Source of the DNA: Cohaesibacter gelatinilyticus
Lineage (GTDB): Bacteria > Pseudomonadota > Alphaproteobacteria > Rhizobiales > Cohaesibacteraceae
Assembly (NCBI RefSeq): GCF_900215605.1
Contig: NZ_OBEL01000001.1
Span: forward strand, 1,922,001-1,986,000
Length of the DNA: 64,000 nt
Direction of reading: 5' to 3'
A model generated the notes under the pieces. That model was not told where the DNA came from. It ran no database searches and worked only from the letters and a program-made list of their open reading frames with translations. How positions within the stretch are numbered: the stretch's first letter is position 1; every line of letters starts with the position of its first letter. The translations under genes were made by a program, and so were the position numbers. Below are positions 16,924 through 26,280 of this stretch, piece by piece.

Positions 16924-17661
16924 CTAGCGATGATGACGCTCATGGCGACGTTGCAGGGCAGCAATCACACCACGAAGAGTGCGCACTTCCTGCTCCGCCC
17001 AATCACCCTTTTGCAAGATATTACGCAAATTGCGCACCATATGCTCGCGCTTTTCCGGAGGGCGGAAAAACCCCACCTCGTCCAGAGCCTCTTCCAGATG
17101 ACCGAACAGTCGCACCATATCTTCTTTGTTGGCCCGTGGAACATCTGGGGTCTCGAATGGCAAGGATTCCTTACGGTCTTGTCCGCTCATCCGCCATTCA
17201 TAGCAAATGATCAACACGGCCTGTGCAATATTGAGAGAGGCAAAATCAGGATCAACCGGTAGGGTCAGGATTTCATTGGCCAAAGCCACTTCATCATTAT
17301 TCAGCCCCCAACGTTCACGACCGAACATGATGCCGACCTTACCGCCCTTCTCAGTGGTCTGACGCATGATCTGCGCTGCTTCCACCGGATGGCGCACGGT
17401 CTTAAGCATATCGCGCTGACGAGCAGTCGTGGCATAAACCATGTCCAGATCGGCAACGGCTTCCTCTACGGTTTCAAAAATCCGGGTTTTGCTGATCACG
17501 TGATCCGCACGACTGGCTGCATTGCGAGCCTTTTCGCTCGGCCAGCCATCTCTTGGTCGCACAAGACGTAAATCCGTCACGCCGAAATTGGCCATTGCAC
17601 GCGCGGCTGTACCAATATTCTCGCCCAATTGCGGCTCCACCAGAATGATGACCGGATCCAT
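16924..17661 (-). CDS. trmJ: TrmH/TrmJ-type RNA 2'-O-methyltransferase (SPOUT)
   Basis: A 245-residue SpoU/SPOUT methyltransferase. It has the three motifs of the family: ENIGTAARAMANFG (motif 1, near residue 14), GIMFGRERWGLNNDE (motif 2, about 110-124) and ASLNIAQAVLIICYE (motif 3). It most resembles the TrmJ group, which methylates position 32 of tRNA, but the exact target is not certain. I start at the ATG at 17661 (MDPVIILVEPQ), which has AGGGAAG 6-12 bases upstream. The longer frame to 17748 adds 29 residues that are not conserved. Followed by murI after 9 bases. Confidence 0.88.
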   Translation of the reverse strand: MDPVIILVEPQLGENIGTAARAMANFGVTDLRLVRPRDGWPSEKARNAASRADHVISKTRIFETVEEAVADLDMVYATTARQRDMLKTVRHPVEAAQIMRQTTEKGGKVGIMFGRERWGLNNDEVALANEILTLPVDPDFASLNIAQAVLIICYEWRMSGQDRKESLPFETPDVPRANKEDMVRLFGHLEEALDEVGFFRPPEKREHMVRNLRNILQKGDWAEQEVRTLRGVIAALQRRHERHHR

Positions 17662-17881
17662 TTCGTCTTCCCTGCTTTTCTTACCTTCAAATGGTGTGAC
17701 CAGATTTTGAAAGATGGAAACATCTAGAAGGCGATAATCCATTGGCATATCCGGTCAATTGGAGCCAGTTCATGGCCCAGTCATCCTGCCAATGCAAGCA
17801 TTTCAAACAAGGAAAGCTGTACGACCGGCACAAAACACTCAGATTTTTTTGAAAATAGCTACAAATTGCCGCCCACCGCCT

Positions 17882-17909
17882 TTGACGCACTGCAACACAA
17901 TGCTATACG
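17882..17909 (+). promoter_or_regulatory. Candidate sigma-70 type promoter of icd
   Basis: TTGACG at 17882-17887 and TATACG at 17904-17909, separated by 16 bases. This is the best promoter-like pair in the divergent region and would give a 5' leader of roughly 90 bases before icd. Confidence 0.5.
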
Positions 17910-18003
17910 AGCGCTACACCACACCCGCCAGATCCTCCCTCCATTGGCTTTCCCGGCCGGGGTATCGCCAAGGTCTGGCACCAGTTTATGAGGACGCTCT
18001 GCA

Positions 18004-19215
18004 ATGTCAAAGATCAAGGTTGCAAACCCTGTCGTCGAGCTCGACGGCGATGAAATGACCCGCATCATTTGGGACTTTATCAAGCAAAAGCTCATCCTGC
18101 CCTATCTGGATATTGATCTTAAATACTACGATCTTGGCATCGAGGAACGCGACCGCACTGACGATCAAATCACTGTAGACGCAGCAGAAGCCATCAAGAA
18201 ATATGGCGTTGGTGTGAAATGCGCCACCATCACCCCCGATGAGCAACGCGTGGAGGAGTTTGGTCTGAAGCGTATGTATCGCTCTCCCAATGGCACGATC
18301 CGCAACATTCTGGGTGGTGTTGTCTTCCGCCAGCCAATCATCTGTAAGAATGTTCCTCGCCTTGTCCCAGGCTGGACTCAGCCAATCGTCATCGGTCGTC
18401 ATGCATTTGGTGACCAATACAAAGCGACCGACTTCCTCTTCCCCGGCAAGGGAAAACTGTCCATGAAGTTCGTCGGCGAAGATGGCTCTGTGATCGAGAA
18501 GGAAGTATACGACGCTCCTGCTGCTGGCGTTGCCATGGGTATGTATAACCTTGACGAGTCCATCAGGGACTTCGCACGTGCTTCTCTGAACTACGGCTTG
18601 AACCTCGGTTGGCCCGTCTTCCTGTCTACCAAGAACACCATCCTCAAAGCCTATGACGGTCGCTTCAAGGATCTGTTCCAGGAAGTCTACGAGCAGGAGT
18701 TCGAAGCCGAGTACAAGAAAAAAGGCATTCACTACGAACATCGCCTGATTGATGACATGGTTGCTTGCGCCATGAAATGGAACGGCGGCTTCGTCTGGGC
18801 TTGTAAGAACTATGATGGCGATGTGCAGTCCGATACTGTTGCACAGGGCTTTGGCTCCCTTGGCCTCATGACCTCACAGCTGATGACCCCGGACGGAAAG
18901 ATTGTCGAGGCAGAAGCTGCCCACGGCACAGTGACCCGCCACTATCGCCAGCATCAGAAAGGTGAAGAGACTTCGACCAACTCCATCGCTTCCATCTACG
19001 CATGGACTGGCGGTCTGAAGCATCGCGCCAAACTTGATGACAATGTCGAGCTTATGCAATTTGCAAATACCCTTGAGCAAGTCATCGTCAACACCGTTGA
19101 AGGCGGCCAGATGACCAAAGATCTGGCCCTTCTGGTTGGTCCAGATCAGCGCTGGTTGTCCACTACCGGCTTCTTGGACGCTGTTGATCAGAACCTGCAA
19201 AAAGCAATGGCATAA
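18004..19215 (+). CDS. icd: NADP-dependent isocitrate dehydrogenase
   Basis: A 403-residue homodimeric enzyme of the eukaryote-like class (type II), as is usual in alphaproteobacteria. It oxidises isocitrate to 2-oxoglutarate in the citric acid cycle and makes NADPH. Signatures include [13 protein letters not shown] at the N terminus, [20 protein letters not shown] (substrate serine and arginines) and the metal-binding [24 protein letters not shown] block, split here by about one residue in my reading. The C-terminal [10 protein letters not shown] motif also fits. It has its own promoter-like pair upstream and a terminator downstream (19235-19262). Confidence 0.97.
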   Translation: MSKIKVANPVVELDGDEMTRIIWDFIKQKLILPYLDIDLKYYDLGIEERDRTDDQITVDAAEAIKKYGVGVKCATITPDEQRVEEFGLKRMYRSPNGTIRNILGGVVFRQPIICKNVPRLVPGWTQPIVIGRHAFGDQYKATDFLFPGKGKLSMKFVGEDGSVIEKEVYDAPAAGVAMGMYNLDESIRDFARASLNYGLNLGWPVFLSTKNTILKAYDGRFKDLFQEVYEQEFEAEYKKKGIHYEHRLIDDMVACAMKWNGGFVWACKNYDGDVQSDTVAQGFGSLGLMTSQLMTPDGKIVEAEAAHGTVTRHYRQHQKGEETSTNSIASIYAWTGGLKHRAKLDDNVELMQFANTLEQVIVNTVEGGQMTKDLALLVGPDQRWLSTTGFLDAVDQNLQKAMA

Positions 19216-19234
19216 CAAACACTAGGAATTACGT

Positions 19235-19262
19235 AGGGAGAACTGATCATTCAGCTCTCCCT
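19235..19262 (+). terminator. icd terminator-like hairpin
   Basis: Stem of 7 + 4 bp with one internal mismatch (AGGGAGA...CTGA with TCAG...TCTCCCT), 19 bases after the icd stop. The T-run is weak (ATCCTTTC). Confidence 0.65.
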
Positions 19263-19508
19263 ATCCTTTCAATTGCAACTATTCTTAACAGGTATTTTTG
19301 ACAAGGCTCTCTAAAAACCCTTTTGATGGCAATAATTTAATTATACAGCAGTTTCAAATGTTTAAATTAAAACAGACAAACATTAGGTGAAAAATAGCGC
19401 ACAAACGACTTCCAATTACGCATTTGCGACTAGTTTTCTTGCGATTGAGCTATTTACGATCAGGCCAATTTGAGTTACGTACATCATGTGACTATTTCGA
19501 TAGTCCGG

Positions 19509-19558
19509 TGGCTGCCTGATCACCCGCTTGCCCACCACCTCGATTGGTCAGGCAGCCA
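19509..19558 (+). terminator. Orphan terminator-like hairpin
   Basis: An 11-bp perfect inverted repeat (19509-19519 TGGCTGCCTGA, 19548-19558 its complement) with a 28-base loop, then TTTCTTCCC. It belongs to no visible gene and could close an unannotated small RNA or act as a second barrier after icd. Confidence 0.5.
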
Positions 19559-19700
19559 TTTCTTCCCTAAAAGATTATCCAATATTTAATATGCATGGCG
19601 CCCCATCGGCATGCATAGGGAAGACTGCGGACTCAAAAAAGTATCTCTCATTACAAATAGTTTGGCGTATTTTTCGAACTCGATGATCCCTCCAAACAAA

Positions 19701-19724
19701 AAAGCACCGCCAAAGCAGTGCTTT
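19701..19724 (-). terminator. alaS terminator
   Basis: 7-bp stem (AAAGCAC with GTGCTTT) and 10-base loop, about 50 bases after the alaS stop. On the minus strand it runs into TTTTTTGTTTGG. Confidence 0.8.
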
Positions 19725-19772
19725 CTATTCTCTTAAATCGTCGATCGAATGGACATGTTAGAGCGGTTGCAA

Positions 19773-22433
19773 TTACAGCGCTGCGATATGACCTTTGATA
19801 GCTGCAATTGCAGCATCAGCTTGGGCTGCATCCTTACCACCAGCCTGAGCCATATCAGGGCGACCACCACCACCGCGACCGCCAAGCACCTCAGCTGCCA
19901 GTTTCACCAGTTCAACGGCATTGACACGCTCGGTCAAATCTTTGGTTACACCAGCAACAATACCGACTTTGCCATCATCAGAGACACCAATCAGAACAAC
20001 CACGCCAGAACCAAGACTTTCCTTGCCCTGATCAACAAGACCTTTCAGATCTTTAGGAGAAATGCCTTCTGCGACCTTGGCCATGAATTTCAGACCATTG
20101 ACTTCTTCATGGCTATCACCGCCAGCCTGTCCACCGCCCATAGCAAGTTTGCGACGAACATCAGCCAATTCTTTCTCCAGCTTACGGCGATCAGCAACCA
20201 AAGCTTCCAAGCGATCCAGAAGATCGTTCGGAGAGACTTTCAAGAGGCCTGCGGCCGCACGAACGCGAGCATCTTGCTGTTGCAAATAGGCACGCGCTTC
20301 ATCACCTGTCAAAGCTTCAAGACGGCGCACGCCAGCGGCAACAGCACTCTCTGAGACCACAGTCATCAAACCGATATCGCCGGTGCGTTTAACGTGAGTA
20401 CCGCCACAAAGCTCAACTGAGTAGGTCTTGCCAGCTTTTTCGCCACGCACAGCCTCACCCATGGAGACCACACGAACCTCTTCGCCATATTTCTCACCAA
20501 ACAGAGCCATCGCACCAGCTTCGATAGCATCATCAACAGCCATCACACGAGTTTCCACGGCACTATTTTGCAAGATCATCTCATTGACCATGGCTTCGAC
20601 ATTGGCAAGCTCATCGTCACCCATTGGCTTCTGGTGCGAGAAGTCAAAACGCAGACGCTCAGGAGATACCAACGAGCCTTTCTGGGCCACATGCTCACCA
20701 AGTGTCTCGCGCAATGCCTCATGCAACAAGTGAGTTGCCGAGTGGTTGGAACGGATTGCCCCACGGCGCTGGCCGGAAACTTTCAGCTCCAGCGCCTCAC
20801 CAGCCTTCAAGCTGCCTTCAACAAGCGTGCCGAGATGCACAAACATACCATCAGCTTTCTTGACGGTGTCGCGCACTTCAAAGCGAATGCCATCCGCCAG
20901 CATCAAACCTTTATCGCCGACCTGACCACCGGATTCACCATAGAATGGGGTCTGGTTCAAAATGACCGCACCCTCGTCACCGGCATTCAGAACATCGACC
21001 TCGGCACCATCTTTAACCAAAGCCATGACAGCACCTTCCGCTTTCTCGGTCTCATAACCAAGAAACTCTGTGCTACCGGCTTTTTCTTTCAGATCGAACC
21101 AGACTGCATCGGTAGCAGCTTCACCCGAACCAGACCAATTGGCGCGCGCTTCGGCCTTCTGACGTTCCATTGCGACATCAAAGCCATCAGTATCAACATT
21201 GATGCTGCGCGCACGCAGAGCATCTTGTGTCAGATCCAGCGGGAAACCGTAGGTGTCATAGAGTTTGAATGCGGTCTCACCATCCAGGCTATCACCATCT
21301 CCCATACCATCAGTCGCATCATCCAGTAACTGCAAGCCACGGCTCAGGGTTTTACCGAAACGTGCTTCTTCCAGTTTCAAGGTCTCAGTGATCAAAGCTT
21401 CTGCTCGGCCCAGTTCAGGGAACGCTTGCCCCATTTCACGCACGAGTGTTGGAACCATTTTATAGATCACCGGATCCTGCGCCCCCAACAGGCGGGCATG
21501 GCGCATGGCACGGCGCATGATACGACGCAGCACATAGCCACGGCCCTCGGAAGATGGCAACACACCATCAGCAATCAGGAAGCTGGTCGAACGAAGATGA
21601 TCGGCAATCACACGATGGGAAGCAGCAGCATCGCCTTCTTCTTCGCGACCAGTAAGATCAACGCTATTCTGGATAAGCGCACGGAACAAGTCTGTTTGAT
21701 AGTTGTCATGAGTGCCCTGCAGAACGGCAGCAATACGCTCCAAGCCCATACCTGTGTCGATGGATGGTTTTGGCAGATCGATGCGCTCATCCTTGGAGAG
21801 CTGTTCATATTGCATGAAAACCAGATTCCAGATCTCGATGAAGCGATCACCATCTTCTTCTGGAGAACCTGGAGGGCCTCCCCAGATGTGATCGCCATGA
21901 TCATAGAAAATCTCGGAACAAGGGCCACAAGGACCAGTCTCGCCCATGGACCAGAAATTGTCACTGGTCGGAATGCGAATGATCTTGTCGTCGGACAAAC
22001 CTGCAATTTTCTTCCAAAGATCAAATGCCTCATCATCCTCATGATAGACAGTAACCAGAAGCTTGTCTTGTGGCAGGCCAAATTCTTTGGTGATCAGGTT
22101 CCAGGACAGCTCAATCGCATCTTCCTTGAAATAATCACCAAAAGAGAAGTTACCGAGCATTTCAAAGAATGTATGGTGTCGTGCGGTATAACCGACATTA
22201 TCCAGATCGTTATGCTTGCCACCAGCTCGAACGCATTTTTGCGAAGTCACAGCACGGCTATAGTCGCGTGGTTCCAACCCGGTGAATACATTCTTGAACT
22301 GAACCATACCCGCGTTGGTGAACATCAATGTTGGGTCGTTGCGCGGAACCAGTGGACCTGAATCAACAATCTGATGATTGTTATTGCCAAAATAATTCAG
22401 GAACGTGGATCGGATCTCGTTTACACCACTCAT
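19773..22433 (-). CDS. alaS: Alanyl-tRNA synthetase
   Basis: An 886-residue class II synthetase that charges tRNA-Ala. It starts [20 protein letters not shown] (ATG at 22433; an in-frame upstream start at 22481 is not supported by the family). Domain order is aminoacylation core (residues 1-260; [20 protein letters not shown]), tRNA recognition, editing domain ([17 protein letters not shown], then the [17 protein letters not shown] zinc/editing motif) and the C-terminal glycine-rich DHHA1 oligomerisation domain ([16 protein letters not shown]). Its place next to recA is common in this order. Several long frames on the opposite strand are shadows. Confidence 0.98.
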   Translation of the reverse strand: MSGVNEIRSTFLNYFGNNNHQIVDSGPLVPRNDPTLMFTNAGMVQFKNVFTGLEPRDYSRAVTSQKCVRAGGKHNDLDNVGYTARHHTFFEMLGNFSFGDYFKEDAIELSWNLITKEFGLPQDKLLVTVYHEDDEAFDLWKKIAGLSDDKIIRIPTSDNFWSMGETGPCGPCSEIFYDHGDHIWGGPPGSPEEDGDRFIEIWNLVFMQYEQLSKDERIDLPKPSIDTGMGLERIAAVLQGTHDNYQTDLFRALIQNSVDLTGREEEGDAAASHRVIADHLRSTSFLIADGVLPSSEGRGYVLRRIMRRAMRHARLLGAQDPVIYKMVPTLVREMGQAFPELGRAEALITETLKLEEARFGKTLSRGLQLLDDATDGMGDGDSLDGETAFKLYDTYGFPLDLTQDALRARSINVDTDGFDVAMERQKAEARANWSGSGEAATDAVWFDLKEKAGSTEFLGYETEKAEGAVMALVKDGAEVDVLNAGDEGAVILNQTPFYGESGGQVGDKGLMLADGIRFEVRDTVKKADGMFVHLGTLVEGSLKAGEALELKVSGQRRGAIRSNHSATHLLHEALRETLGEHVAQKGSLVSPERLRFDFSHQKPMGDDELANVEAMVNEMILQNSAVETRVMAVDDAIEAGAMALFGEKYGEEVRVVSMGEAVRGEKAGKTYSVELCGGTHVKRTGDIGLMTVVSESAVAAGVRRLEALTGDEARAYLQQQDARVRAAAGLLKVSPNDLLDRLEALVADRRKLEKELADVRRKLAMGGGQAGGDSHEEVNGLKFMAKVAEGISPKDLKGLVDQGKESLGSGVVVLIGVSDDGKVGIVAGVTKDLTERVNAVELVKLAAEVLGGRGGGGRPDMAQAGGKDAAQADAAIAAIKGHIAAL

Positions 22434-22865
22434 GAATTCACCATGTAATCTGTTATCGGTTGCAGGTATGTCCTCTTCCACTATCCAATGCTCTGACCAG
22501 CAGTAGCATCAAGATCAGTGAAAAGAGTTGCACCATTTCTAGTGGGCAATGTGATGTATAAAAAATCCAAGACTTTTCAGCACAAGAGCCCCTCGTCTTG
22601 GCGGTTTTAACGGGCGTTTTGGGTGCTGTCCATAAATTTGCAGATCCCAGCCCAAGAATTCCGCGCTCTCCCCCCATCAAAATGGATTTAGGAGGTGATT
22701 TTCACGGCCGATAGTGGACAAACATGGAAAATTCACATGCCATCACTCCATCCCCCGAAATAAAGCCACGCGCGCACAGAAAACGAAGTCAAAGAAAAAT
22801 ACCCAAAAGAAAAGGGCTACCAATGCAGCCCTTTCAAATCACTTCAAGCTTGATAGGAAAACGAT
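22434..22865 (-). other. Gene-free stretch between recA and alaS
   Basis: 432 bases. It holds the recA terminator (22811-22834) and must hold the alaS promoter. A plausible pair on the minus strand is TTGTGC (22580-22585) and TTATAC (22556-22561), 18 bases apart. A 75-codon minus-strand frame (22453-22680) shows no family features. Confidence 0.5.
22811..22834 (-). terminator. recA terminator
   Basis: 8-bp stem (AAAGGGCT with AGCCCTTT), 8-base loop, 32 bases after the recA stop. On the minus strand it is followed by TTCTTTTGGG. Confidence 0.85.
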
Positions 22866-23933
22866 TTATTCGTCATCTTCCTCCGGTCCCGTATTCTCAA
22901 TCAGATCATCACCGTTCAATCCGGCATTTTGGCGAATGGCCATCTCAATCCGGTCTGCAATCTCAGGATTTTCACGCAGGAAATTCTTGGAATTTTCACG
23001 CCCCTGCCCCAAGCGCTGGCTATCGTAGGAGAACCAGGCACCAGATTTATCGACGATATTGGCTTTCACTCCAAGGTCAAGCAATTCACCCAGCTTGGAG
23101 ATACCCTCACCATACATGATGTCAAATTCAACCTGCTTGAATGGTGCAGCAACCTTGTTCTTGACCACTTTCACGCGGGTCTGGTTACCTACCACTTCAT
23201 CGCGATCCTTGATGGCACCGGTACGGCGAATATCAAGACGGACGGACGCATAGAATTTCAGTGCGTTACCACCGGTCGTGGTTTCAGGGCTACCGAACAT
23301 CACACCAATTTTCATACGGATCTGGTTGATGAAGATCACCATGCAATTGGTTCTGGAGATGGAACCCGCCAGCTTCCGCATGGCCTGGCTCATGAGACGC
23401 GCTTGCAAACCAGGCAGAGAATCCCCCATCTCACCTTCCAGCTCGGCACGAGGCGTAAGAGCGGCAACAGAATCGACCACCAGCACATCAACAGCACCAG
23501 ACCGGACAAGGGTATCCGCAATCTCAAGCGCCTGCTCACCAGCATCCGGCTGTGAGATCAACAAATTATCAATATCAACGCCAAGTTTACGGGCATAAAT
23601 CGGGTCCAACGCATGCTCGGCATCCACAAAGGCGCAAATGCCACCGCGCTTCTGGCTCTCAGCCACACAATGCAAAGCAAGTGTCGTTTTACCGGAACTC
23701 TCCGGTCCATAAACCTCGATGATGCGCCCTTTTGGCAAACCACCAATTCCAAGCGCAATATCCAGTCCCAGAGACCCGGTAGGAATAGCATCAATCTCGA
23801 CCACATCCCGCTGGCCAAGTTTCATGACGGAACCCTTGCCAAACGCCCGATCAATCTGTGACAGGGCGGCTTCCAGTGCCTTTGTTTTATCCATGCTGCT
23901 TCCTTCAACAAGTCGGAGACTATTCTGAACCAT
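22866..23933 (-). CDS. recA: Recombinase RecA
   Basis: A 355-residue RecA: DNA strand exchange, recombinational repair and LexA co-protease. It starts [20 protein letters not shown] at 23933, which matches rhizobial RecA. The frame to 23945 adds four residues that do not fit. Walker A is [11 protein letters not shown], the Walker B region ends in [12 protein letters not shown], and loop L2 ([13 protein letters not shown]) is intact. The C terminus is acidic (TGPEEDDE), as usual. Two near-matches to the alphaproteobacterial SOS box lie upstream (23983-23997 and 24050-24064). Confidence 0.98.
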   Translation of the reverse strand: MVQNSLRLVEGSSMDKTKALEAALSQIDRAFGKGSVMKLGQRDVVEIDAIPTGSLGLDIALGIGGLPKGRIIEVYGPESSGKTTLALHCVAESQKRGGICAFVDAEHALDPIYARKLGVDIDNLLISQPDAGEQALEIADTLVRSGAVDVLVVDSVAALTPRAELEGEMGDSLPGLQARLMSQAMRKLAGSISRTNCMVIFINQIRMKIGVMFGSPETTTGGNALKFYASVRLDIRRTGAIKDRDEVVGNQTRVKVVKNKVAAPFKQVEFDIMYGEGISKLGELLDLGVKANIVDKSGAWFSYDSQRLGQGRENSKNFLRENPEIADRIEMAIRQNAGLNGDDLIENTGPEEDDE

Positions 23934-23982
23934 TTTGAGCCCCATTTTTCACAGCCACTTCATCAGCGCAACCATGATTAAT

Positions 23983-23997
23983 GTACTCATTTTGTTC
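23983..23997 (-). promoter_or_regulatory. Candidate LexA (SOS) box upstream of recA
   Basis: GTAC-N7-GTTC, one mismatch from the alphaproteobacterial SOS consensus GTTC-N7-GTTC, about 50 bases upstream of the recA start. A second near-match, GTTT-N7-GTTC, lies at 24050-24064. Either or both could be LexA sites. Confidence 0.4.
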
Positions 23998-24190
23998 TCA
24001 TTTTCAAACAAAATTGTAAATAATGGATAAATATAATATTTTAGCTTTTGTTTTCAGTATGTTCTCACGGGAAAACTAGTAGACTCTACAACAGGCAAAC
24101 TCGCATCCGAAACAACCGATTCGAGGTGAGGTGTTCAAAACATGCCTTCCTCTGGCCAGAGACTGTAGCACAATTCTCGCCCGACAGTTC

Positions 24191-24218
24191 GCCACTCGGC
24201 AGTGGAGTGCCGAGTGGC
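24191..24218 (-). repeat. Perfect 11-bp hairpin downstream of the TRAP-2 operon
   Basis: GCCACTCGGCA (24191-24201) pairs perfectly with 24208-24218 around a 6-base loop. It lies 86 bases after the last gene of the minus-strand operon. There is no T-run, so it is either a T-poor terminator or a 3'-end stabilising hairpin. Confidence 0.5.
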
Positions 24219-24303
24219 AGGATCCTCACAACCGAGGCTCCTTGGGGGCACTGGCCCGCCCTGATGATTGTATGAAGCAGTCAGAGCAAGCCAGAACATC
24301 GGA

Positions 24304-25167
24304 TCAACCGTAAATGTCCTTGAACAACCCGATACATTGACGGAAACCGTCTTCGAAATTGTTGTTACCGGGATGATAGACACTCTCAAACGAAATCACA
24401 CCGTCATAATTGTCAGCACGTAAGGCATCGGCCATTGGCTTGAACTGATCAGCCAATTGACCCTCACCCATTTTCTTCACGGTCAAAGTCGCACGCGGCG
24501 TATCTACCAGCACGTCCTTGATGTGAATATGGCCAAGATAGCCATCTTTGACCTCTTCATAACCATCCGGAAAAGCAGTCTCATGACACCAGCAATTATT
24601 GGCCGGATCCCATAGAACCTGCAGCGTACCCTTGGCACCCAGATCATCAATCAGCTTGCGACCGGTATAGTTGGAATTGACCATGGTTCCGTTGCCGGTC
24701 TCAACCACCAGCTTGACGCCAGCATCCTTGGCCACATCGATGGCCGGTGCAATCAAAGGCAACATGGCGTCCCATGCCCCTTTGGCAACATTCCACTTCT
24801 CGGCACCATTATTGCCCCAGAGAATCTGCTCCTTTTTCGGGGTCATGATGCGCACCAACGGACTGCCTACCACGTGGGCCATATCGATCACGCGCTTCAA
24901 GGCATCCATATGTTTGACATGCAACTCATCGCCCGGCTTGTTCGCACCGGTCATTCCCGCAAAGATATGGCGGGAGAGACAGGAAACAGGCTTGCCACGG
25001 TCACGCAGCAAAGTGTCGATTTCCTTGATCTCTTCTGCCGAATGGTCCCCAACTTCGGTATCGCCGACAAACTGCAGTTCGGCATATTCCAGGCCGAACT
25101 CATCCATCACATCAACAGTATGTTTCAGATCACGGCTGATACCGTCACAAATTACACCAAGTTTCAT
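24304..25167 (-). CDS. TIM-barrel sugar isomerase/epimerase family protein
   Basis: A 287-residue xylose-isomerase-like TIM barrel protein. The metal ligands expected in this fold are visible: Glu156 (VVETGNG), Asp187 (LWDPANN), His213 or His215 (GHIHIKD) and Glu261 (ISFESVYH). I start at the ATG at 25167 (MKLGVICDG), with AAGGA about 10 bases upstream. The frame to 25230 has no family sequence in its first 21 codons. It follows a dehydrogenase gene and a TRAP transporter on the same strand, so it probably isomerises or epimerises an intermediate of a sugar-acid pathway. It is not a clear hydroxypyruvate isomerase or OtnI, and the substrate is unknown. Confidence 0.8.
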   Translation of the reverse strand: MKLGVICDGISRDLKHTVDVMDEFGLEYAELQFVGDTEVGDHSAEEIKEIDTLLRDRGKPVSCLSRHIFAGMTGANKPGDELHVKHMDALKRVIDMAHVVGSPLVRIMTPKKEQILWGNNGAEKWNVAKGAWDAMLPLIAPAIDVAKDAGVKLVVETGNGTMVNSNYTGRKLIDDLGAKGTLQVLWDPANNCWCHETAFPDGYEEVKDGYLGHIHIKDVLVDTPRATLTVKKMGEGQLADQFKPMADALRADNYDGVISFESVYHPGNNNFEDGFRQCIGLFKDIYG

Positions 25168-25195
25168 TGATCTTGTTCCTTCTTGTCTCAGCCGA

Positions 25196-26086
25196 TTAGC
25201 GATGCAATTCTGCACCGATGATTTCTTCAATCACCCGGGTGCAAACCCAGTTGTCGCCATTTGGATATTTGGTTTTGCCGGCATGGAAAATCTGCATGGC
25301 TGTCGATGCAGTATGCATCGGTACGCCCAGATCTCGGGCCATATCCAGACAGATGGTCAGATCCTTATGCATGGTCGCAATATGGGACCCGGTGCCCTCA
25401 AATTGACGATCAATGATGTTTTCCAATGCGGTGTTGGAAACACCACATCCTGCGCCGGAAGTAGAGAACACCTTGAAGAGAACCTCACCGGACACACCAG
25501 CTTTGGCCGCCAAGGCAGCTGCTTCAAAGGTGGCCGAGAAAATGGAACCGATCAGAGACTGCAAACAGGATTTGACCGTTTGGCCGTCTCCTGCATTGGC
25601 ACCCACCCGGTGAATGGTCTTGGAAACAGCTTCCATGACGCCTTTATAGTCATCAAGCTGTGCATCTGTTCCTGCAGCCATCATGGTCAGGGTGCCACCT
25701 TGTGCGCCTGGAAAACCACCAGATACAGGGCTATCGATCAAGCCGATACCAGACCCGGCCATACCTTCTGCAATGTCACGGGCTTCTGATGGTTTGATCG
25801 TGGCGGTCAGGATAACAACGCCACCTTCCGGCATATTGGCAGCCAAACCATCTTCCCCCAGAATAACGGCCTTGGCCTGATCACCATTCATCACCATCAC
25901 ATAGACAGCATCAGCATTCTGCGCGACTTCCTTGATAGAAGATGCTGCCTTGCCGCCCATCTCGACAAAAGCCGCCATACGATCCGCGGACAGATCCAGT
26001 CCTGTCGTCTCGAACCCGTTCTTGATCAGGTTCTTGGCCAGACCACTGCCCATATCCCCCAATCCAATTACACCTGTACGCTTCAT
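25196..26086 (-). CDS. Beta-hydroxyacid dehydrogenase, L-threonate dehydrogenase (LtnD) like
   Basis: A 296-residue NAD(P)-dependent oxidoreductase of the 3-hydroxyisobutyrate dehydrogenase family. The Rossmann motif GLGDMGSGLAKNL lies at residues 8-20, the substrate-binding DSPVSGG at 118-124 and the catalytic lysine at 172. The residue four after that lysine is Gln rather than Asn, which I recall as a mark of the L-threonate dehydrogenase branch. It probably oxidises C2 or C3 of a sugar acid brought in by the TRAP system. No OtnK-type kinase or OtnC-type aldolase, the usual partners of LtnD, lies nearby. Confidence 0.8.
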   Translation of the reverse strand: MKRTGVIGLGDMGSGLAKNLIKNGFETTGLDLSADRMAAFVEMGGKAASSIKEVAQNADAVYVMVMNGDQAKAVILGEDGLAANMPEGGVVILTATIKPSEARDIAEGMAGSGIGLIDSPVSGGFPGAQGGTLTMMAAGTDAQLDDYKGVMEAVSKTIHRVGANAGDGQTVKSCLQSLIGSIFSATFEAAALAAKAGVSGEVLFKVFSTSGAGCGVSNTALENIIDRQFEGTGSHIATMHKDLTICLDMARDLGVPMHTASTAMQIFHAGKTKYPNGDNWVCTRVIEEIIGAELHR

Positions 26087-26280
26087 GGTACTTTCCTAAA
26101 TCTTCCGGCCGCACCGGCGAGTTGATGACTGGTATGCGTAGCCCTGCCCTGACGCTCGTCGAGAACAACACCTGCACTACCGGCTGTGTGAGGATTTCAA
26201 ACGCTCAATGAGCGTCGGGCGGGTCCGGAAGACACCTCACTGCCCTTGTTCTGAAAGCCTCTCCCGATCAGGGCGAAGCT

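Larger units (their letters stand above)
19216..19772. other. 557-base gene-free region between convergent icd and alaS
   Basis: No coding frame of quality on either strand. It is AT-rich in the middle (19300-19400). It holds the icd terminator (19235-19262), an unassigned long hairpin (19509-19558) and the alaS terminator (19701-19724). The unassigned hairpin leaves room for a small RNA gene ending near 19560. Confidence 0.7.
23934..24303. other. Gene-free region upstream of recA
   Basis: 370 bases: the recA regulatory region on the left, with two SOS-box-like sites, and on the right an 11-bp perfect hairpin (24191-24218) just downstream of the TRAP-2 operon. No gene is visible. Confidence 0.6.

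Noticed and set aside
20568-22361. Long plus-strand frames (253 and 311 codons) opposite alaS
   Set aside because: alaS is certain on the other strand and these frames lack ribosome-binding sites, domains or a sensible composition.
22453-22680. 75-codon minus-strand frame between recA and alaS
   Set aside because: No clear ribosome-binding site, no family features, and it overlaps the likely alaS promoter.
24671-25789. 372-codon plus-strand frame opposite the isomerase and dehydrogenase genes
   Set aside because: It spans parts of two real genes and their gap, and has no recognisable protein features.
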